20,248 nucleotides of DNA from an uncultured Prevotellaceae bacterium (lineage in GTDB: Bacteria; Bacteroidota; Bacteroidia; Bacteroidales; Bacteroidaceae). The stretch is taken from assembly GCA_937915745.1 (NCBI GenBank), contig CALGGJ010000002.1:1-20248 (forward strand). Reading direction: 5' to 3'. The stretch's first letter is position 1. Every line of letters starts with the position of its first letter. Positions 17,108-20,248 of this stretch are shown here, piece by piece. A program made the translations under genes and the position numbers. Under the pieces are notes generated by a model. It was not told where the DNA came from, did not search any database, and saw only the letters and a program-made list of their open reading frames with translations.

Positions 17108-17328
17108 TTTTACTGCGCCCACCCGCATATTTGTCCGAAGGTGCTGGAGTAAAAGCCTGCGGGTAGGGAGTAAAACTTAAAACTGTGTGGCAATTTATTA
17201 AAATCCTGACCACAGTTTAATAAAATTGTACGATAATTTATTAAAATCCTGACCGCAATTTTAAGTTTTACTCCGCACCCGCAGGCTTTTACTCCAGCTC
17301 TCGCAGGCTTTTACTCCAGCACCTTCGG
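17108..17328. repeat. Nested inverted and direct repeat cluster
   Basis: A left arm at 17135-17182 is matched in reverse complement by 17259-17328. The right arm is 22 bp longer because GCAGGCTTTTACTCCAGC occurs twice there (17281-17298 and 17303-17320, period 22). Between the arms AATTTATTAAAATCCTGACC occurs twice (17192-17211 and 17235-17254). A diverged relative, TTTTACTGCGCCCACCCGCA, lies at 17108-17127. The whole resembles a small non-coding mobile or REP-like repeat. It could fold into a long imperfect hairpin, but it lacks the T-tract of a simple terminator. Confidence 0.8.
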
Positions 17329-17501
17329 GCAATGTTGGCCGATGGAAATGGACTTACCGTATATATTGCGATGACATCGCCATGAATAAGAGGGTTGTTT
17401 TAGACTACCAAAAATGCACTGAAATGTACTGATATAGAGCAATTTGCGAAAACTTAAACTTTCTAAACGAAATCGCAATTATTCGGGATAAACGGGAACA
17501 A

Positions 17502-17612
17502 TTTGGGAACCTTTCACTAACTTTGGGAACCTCAAAACCCCAAATTTGGGAACCCCAAACAGATTTTGGGAACCCCAAAACAGGGTCAACGGACACCAAT
17601 TAGTAACCCAAA
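17502..17612. repeat. Array of TTTGGG/CCCAAA half-sites upstream of the recombinase genes
   Basis: TTTGGG occurs at 17502, 17522, 17545 and 17565, each followed by AACC, with spacings of 20, 23 and 20 bp (about two helical turns). The inverted half-site CCCAAA occurs at 17539, 17554, 17574 and 17607. These build a perfect palindrome CCCAAATTTGGG (17539-17550) and inverted repeats with a 3-nt centre, the best being TTTTGGGAACCCCAAAA (17564-17580). The array ends 12 bp before the recombinase ATG. It may be an operator or accessory (arm-type) binding site for the recombinase. Confidence 0.88.
17518..17525 (+). promoter_or_regulatory. -7 promoter element inside the half-site array
   Basis: TAACTTTG at 17518-17525 is a perfect Bacteroidota -7 element and overlaps the TTTGGG half-site at 17522. 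A -33 match at the usual spacing is not evident. A protein bound to the array would block or tune this promoter, which suggests autoregulation by a recombinase or a partner protein. Confidence 0.45.
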
Positions 17613-17624
17613 ATACCCGAAACA

Positions 17625-18989
17625 ATGAAAGTAAGCGTCACACTAAGACGAAGCCGGAGCAAAAACGAGGATATTGCTTTCCTCTACTTCCGACTGAGAG
17701 ACAAGGAAACGGACATCAAAGCCGCCAGTTCCATCACCATCAATCCCGAATACTGGGATGCGTCAGTGCCAGGCTATGCCGCCAACACCCCGAAGAAGGT
17801 TGTCCCGATAGAACGGCAGCAAGAGACAAACGAGTTAATACAGAAGATACTGAACATGATAAAGACAAAATACAAGAAAGGCATGGATGCCAAATGGCTT
17901 GCAGCCGCATTGGAGGACTGCACCCTGAAAATGGCAGAGACCAAGACCGAGGATAAAGCCGCCTTCCCTGCTGATGAGCATAACGACGGCGAGGAACCGG
18001 GGCTGATAGACTACTTCAAGATGTATCTGGAGCGGTCGGAGTTCAACGACTGGCACCGCCAGGCGCAGACCTCTGTCCTTCACCGACTCCAGCGTTATGA
18101 GAAATGGCTGGGCTACAACAACGGCAATTCAGACTTCCGCCTCTCCCTTGAACTCTTCGACAAGGAACAGGTGGAAGACTATGCCGACTACATGGAACAT
18201 GAGCATGAGTACCGCGATGCCAACCGCAAGTTCTTCGCCCAGTTCAACATCAAGAATGAGAAGTGGATTCGTCCCGTTTCCCGAAATGGCATTATCAGCG
18301 GCATCAAGCGACTCAACATGTTCCTTAACTGGGCTGTGAAGGAAGGCTATCTGACAGACACCTCCTTCCGCAATGTGTCGCTCGACCAGCAGCTTTTCGG
18401 TACACCTTATTATCTTACCATTGAGGAGCGTGACAAGGTGATGAACTACGACCTCAGCCAGTACCCACGTCTGGAACGTCACCGCGACAAGTTCATCTTC
18501 CAGTGCCTTGTGGGCTGTCGCAGCAACGACCTTGAATACTTCACATGGCAGCACATCAATGGTGACTTCCTGGAATATATCCCGCACAAGAACCTGCTGG
18601 CTGGCCGCACGGAACTTGTGCGCGTCCCCCTCTGTGACAAGGCAAAGGCTATCTTGGAGGAACTTGACCCCGAATGTGAATACCTCTTCCGCTGGTTCTC
18701 ACATGACCTATACAGACAGGACATCAAGCGAATCCTCAAAATGGCAGGAATCGACCGAATCGTGATGACCCTCAATCCGCTGACACGTCAGGCAGAGCAG
18801 CGTCCGCTATATGAAGTTGCTGCCTCGCATCTGGCCAGACGCACCTTCATCGGCAACCTCTACAAGCAGGTCAAAGACCCTGCGCTGATAGCGTCACTTA
18901 CGGGACATACAGAGAACAGCGTTTCCTTCACTCGCTACCGTGCCATCGATGATGACACCAAGCGAGACATCCTGAAGATGATTGAATAA
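17625..18989 (+). CDS. Tyrosine recombinase / site-specific integrase (first of tandem pair)
   Basis: This 454-residue tyrosine recombinase cuts and rejoins DNA through a covalent 3'-phosphotyrosine. The N-terminal ~100 residues look like the arm-DNA-binding domain of Bacteroidetes integrases (SVTLRRSRSKNEDIAFLYFR, then ITINPEYW). A SAM-like core-binding region spans about 125-245, and the catalytic domain about 260-454. The catalytic residues are complete: R299 (GCRSNDL), H402 and R405 (SHLARRTF), H428 (LTGHTE) and nucleophile Y438 (FTRYRAID). The start at 17625 is right after the TTTGGG/CCCAAA array. A second paralogous recombinase starts 36 bp after its stop. This may be an element-borne integrase or an invertase; no target site or cargo is visible to decide. 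Confidence 0.93.
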   Translation: MKVSVTLRRSRSKNEDIAFLYFRLRDKETDIKAASSITINPEYWDASVPGYAANTPKKVVPIERQQETNELIQKILNMIKTKYKKGMDAKWLAAALEDCTLKMAETKTEDKAAFPADEHNDGEEPGLIDYFKMYLERSEFNDWHRQAQTSVLHRLQRYEKWLGYNNGNSDFRLSLELFDKEQVEDYADYMEHEHEYRDANRKFFAQFNIKNEKWIRPVSRNGIISGIKRLNMFLNWAVKEGYLTDTSFRNVSLDQQLFGTPYYLTIEERDKVMNYDLSQYPRLERHRDKFIFQCLVGCRSNDLEYFTWQHINGDFLEYIPHKNLLAGRTELVRVPLCDKAKAILEELDPECEYLFRWFSHDLYRQDIKRILKMAGIDRIVMTLNPLTRQAEQRPLYEVAASHLARRTFIGNLYKQVKDPALIASLTGHTENSVSFTRYRAIDDDTKRDILKMIE

Positions 18990-19025
18990 TACCGTATTAC
19001 CCAATAATATAAGAATATCATAGAC

Positions 19026-20248
19026 ATGAAGATTTCCGCTTTTATCCGCGCCAAGTCCGCCAAGAACAACGTGACCGACAAGGCAACCATATATTTCCGC
19101 GTCCGTGATGATCGTACAAGGACGGACATCAAGGCCGCAAGTGAGCTGACCATCAACCCCAACCACTGGAGCAGCGAGCGTCAGGGCTACCGCCTCCGTG
19201 TGGCTCTGGTGTCCAATGAGGAACAGCTTCGCCTGAACCGCTCCGTGATGGAGATAACCAGCCTTATCTCCAAGGAGTTTTACATCGGTGCCACCAACAA
19301 GTGGCTGCAACAACTCATATTTGCCTATCACCATCCCAATGCCTTCAAGGTGCAGAACGGCGAGATTGTAGAGACTGGCCTTGCCGTATGGGGCAGGAAG
19401 TTCATTGAAGAGAAGAAGTCCGACAAGCATCAGGCTTCCAACTACCGTGGTGTCATTGACAAGATGGAACGCTTCGAGAAATACCAGCGCAGCGTCCGCA
19501 AGATGAAGGACTACTCCTTTGCCATCGGCTCCATCACCGCCGAGGATATTGCAGCCTTCAAGAAGTTCGTGGAGCAGGAGCATACCTTCGTGGATAAGTA
19601 CCCCTCCATCTATGGCAAGCTTGACAACCGCACCAAAGGCAGGATAAGGACACCCAGAGGTGGCAACACCGTGAACAACATCCTTACCATGGTACGCACT
19701 ATCGTCCACTGGGCTTTTCTCAATGGCGCACAGGGCGACAACCCCTTCGACAGGTTCGACATGCCGGGGACGCTCTATGGAACACCATACTACCTGACCA
19801 TCGCTGAGCGTGACCAGGTGTTGGCATACGATTTCAGCGACAATCCCATGCTGGAGGGCTACCGTGACATGTTCATCTTCCAGTGCATGGTGGGATGCCG
19901 TTACGGTGACCTTGTGAGCTTCACCACCGACAATATCATTGACGGTGTGCTGGAGTACATTCCGCAGAAGACCCGCAACAAGGTCGGGGCAAGCGTCCGT
20001 GTGCCGCTTGGGGCAAAGGCGATGTCCATCATTGAACGCTTGAACCGCAACAAGGGCGAGGTGCTGTTTCCCCAACACATCAATTTCAAGTACAATGATG
20101 CCATCCGTGAGATACTGACCAAGGCAGGTGTCAAGCGCATTGTCACGGTCATTGACACGCTTACCCATCTGGAGGTGAAACGCCCCATCAATGAGATAGC
20201 GTCCAGCCACATGGCTCGCCGCACCTTCATTGGCAACCTGTACAAACA
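19026..20248 (+). CDS. Tyrosine recombinase / site-specific integrase (second of tandem pair, truncated by window end)
   Basis: The reading frame opens with ATG at 19026 (MKISAFIRAKSAKNN) and is still open at the last base, giving 407 residues. The layout matches the upstream gene: arm-binding region (ATIYFRVRDD, then LTINPNHW), core-binding region, and catalytic domain. Shared landmarks include YGTPYYLTIAERD, FIFQCMVGCR and ASSHMARRTFIGNLYK. Catalytic R292, H395 and R398 are visible; the second His and the Tyr should lie beyond the window. The 36-bp gap from the first recombinase has no terminator or promoter that I can see, so the two are probably co-transcribed. The pair is clearly paralogous but diverged over most of the N-terminal half, which suggests an old duplication with different DNA targets and not a fresh copy. 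Confidence 0.93.
   Translation, partial: MKISAFIRAKSAKNNVTDKATIYFRVRDDRTRTDIKAASELTINPNHWSSERQGYRLRVALVSNEEQLRLNRSVMEITSLISKEFYIGATNKWLQQLIFAYHHPNAFKVQNGEIVETGLAVWGRKFIEEKKSDKHQASNYRGVIDKMERFEKYQRSVRKMKDYSFAIGSITAEDIAAFKKFVEQEHTFVDKYPSIYGKLDNRTKGRIRTPRGGNTVNNILTMVRTIVHWAFLNGAQGDNPFDRFDMPGTLYGTPYYLTIAERDQVLAYDFSDNPMLEGYRDMFIFQCMVGCRYGDLVSFTTDNIIDGVLEYIPQKTRNKVGASVRVPLGAKAMSIIERLNRNKGEVLFPQHINFKYNDAIREILTKAGVKRIVTVIDTLTHLEVKRPINEIASSHMARRTFIGNLYK

Larger units (their letters stand above)
16892..17624. other. 733-bp intergenic region between divergent transcription units
   Basis: I see no credible gene here. From left to right it holds a minus-strand promoter (16928-16957), a repeat cluster (17108-17328), a 13-bp palindrome GCGATGACATCGC (17368-17380), an A/T-rich stretch, and the TTTGGG/CCCAAA array (17502-17612) in front of the first recombinase. 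The short open frame on the minus strand at 16914-17213 runs through the repeats and shows no protein-like composition. Confidence 0.7.

Noticed and set aside
16914..17213. Minus-strand 99-codon frame in the intergenic region
   Set aside because: It runs through the repeat cluster and the promoter of the secreted-protein set, and has no domain-like pattern.
18894..20210. Long minus-strand open frame (438 codons) opposite the second recombinase
   Set aside because: The plus strand encodes a convincing tyrosine recombinase with catalytic residues. The antisense frame has no recognisable motif and arises from codon composition.

Overview
The window looks like part of a chromosome from the order Bacteroidales (Prevotella, Muribaculaceae or a relative). 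I infer this from three signs. Three secreted proteins end in type IX secretion (Por) C-terminal sorting domains. Promoter-like sites fit the Bacteroidota pattern of a TAnnTTTG -7 element with a TTG-like -33 element about 19 bp upstream, and Shine-Dalgarno sequences are mostly weak. Gene content is also typical: fused CcsBA, imelysin lipoprotein, DUF1111 diheme lipoprotein and a Bacteroides-type QueC. I cannot assign a species.

Region A (about 168-7570, plus strand) is a metal and heme block. It holds an outer-membrane beta-barrel, an imelysin-family lipoprotein and a DUF1111 lipoprotein with two CxxCH heme sites. An internal promoter and 5'-end hairpin precede the DUF1111 gene, and a good intrinsic terminator follows it. 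Next comes a fused CcsBA cytochrome c synthase, which could attach heme to the DUF1111 protein, and then queC, starting 9 bp after the ccsBA stop. The likely theme is iron acquisition together with periplasmic cytochrome c maturation. QueC (queuosine precursor synthesis) is probably a transcriptional passenger.

Region B (7777-16891, minus strand, transcribed right to left) is a three-gene secreted carbohydrate-binding/degrading set. It begins with a 1002-residue protein (CBM-like domain, two beta-trefoil-like domains, six FIVAR-like helical repeats). A roughly 1430-residue protein follows, made of three modules of exactly 432 residues. Last is a GH43 glycosidase resembling exo-beta-1,3-galactanases. 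All three have signal peptides and type IX sorting domains. No SusC/SusD pair is in the window. Modules 2 and 3 of the middle gene share a perfect 518-bp direct repeat.

Region C (16892-17624) is a 733-bp non-coding stretch. It holds a promoter for region B, a nested inverted/direct repeat cluster, and an array of TTTGGG/CCCAAA half-sites. Region D (17625 to the window end) encodes two paralogous tyrosine recombinases in tandem; the second runs off the edge. The half-site array and the tandem recombinases are the most likely place for a less-described system. A related 22-bp-period repeat lies between queC and the GH43 gene, so the same intergenic repeat family seems to occur twice in the window.
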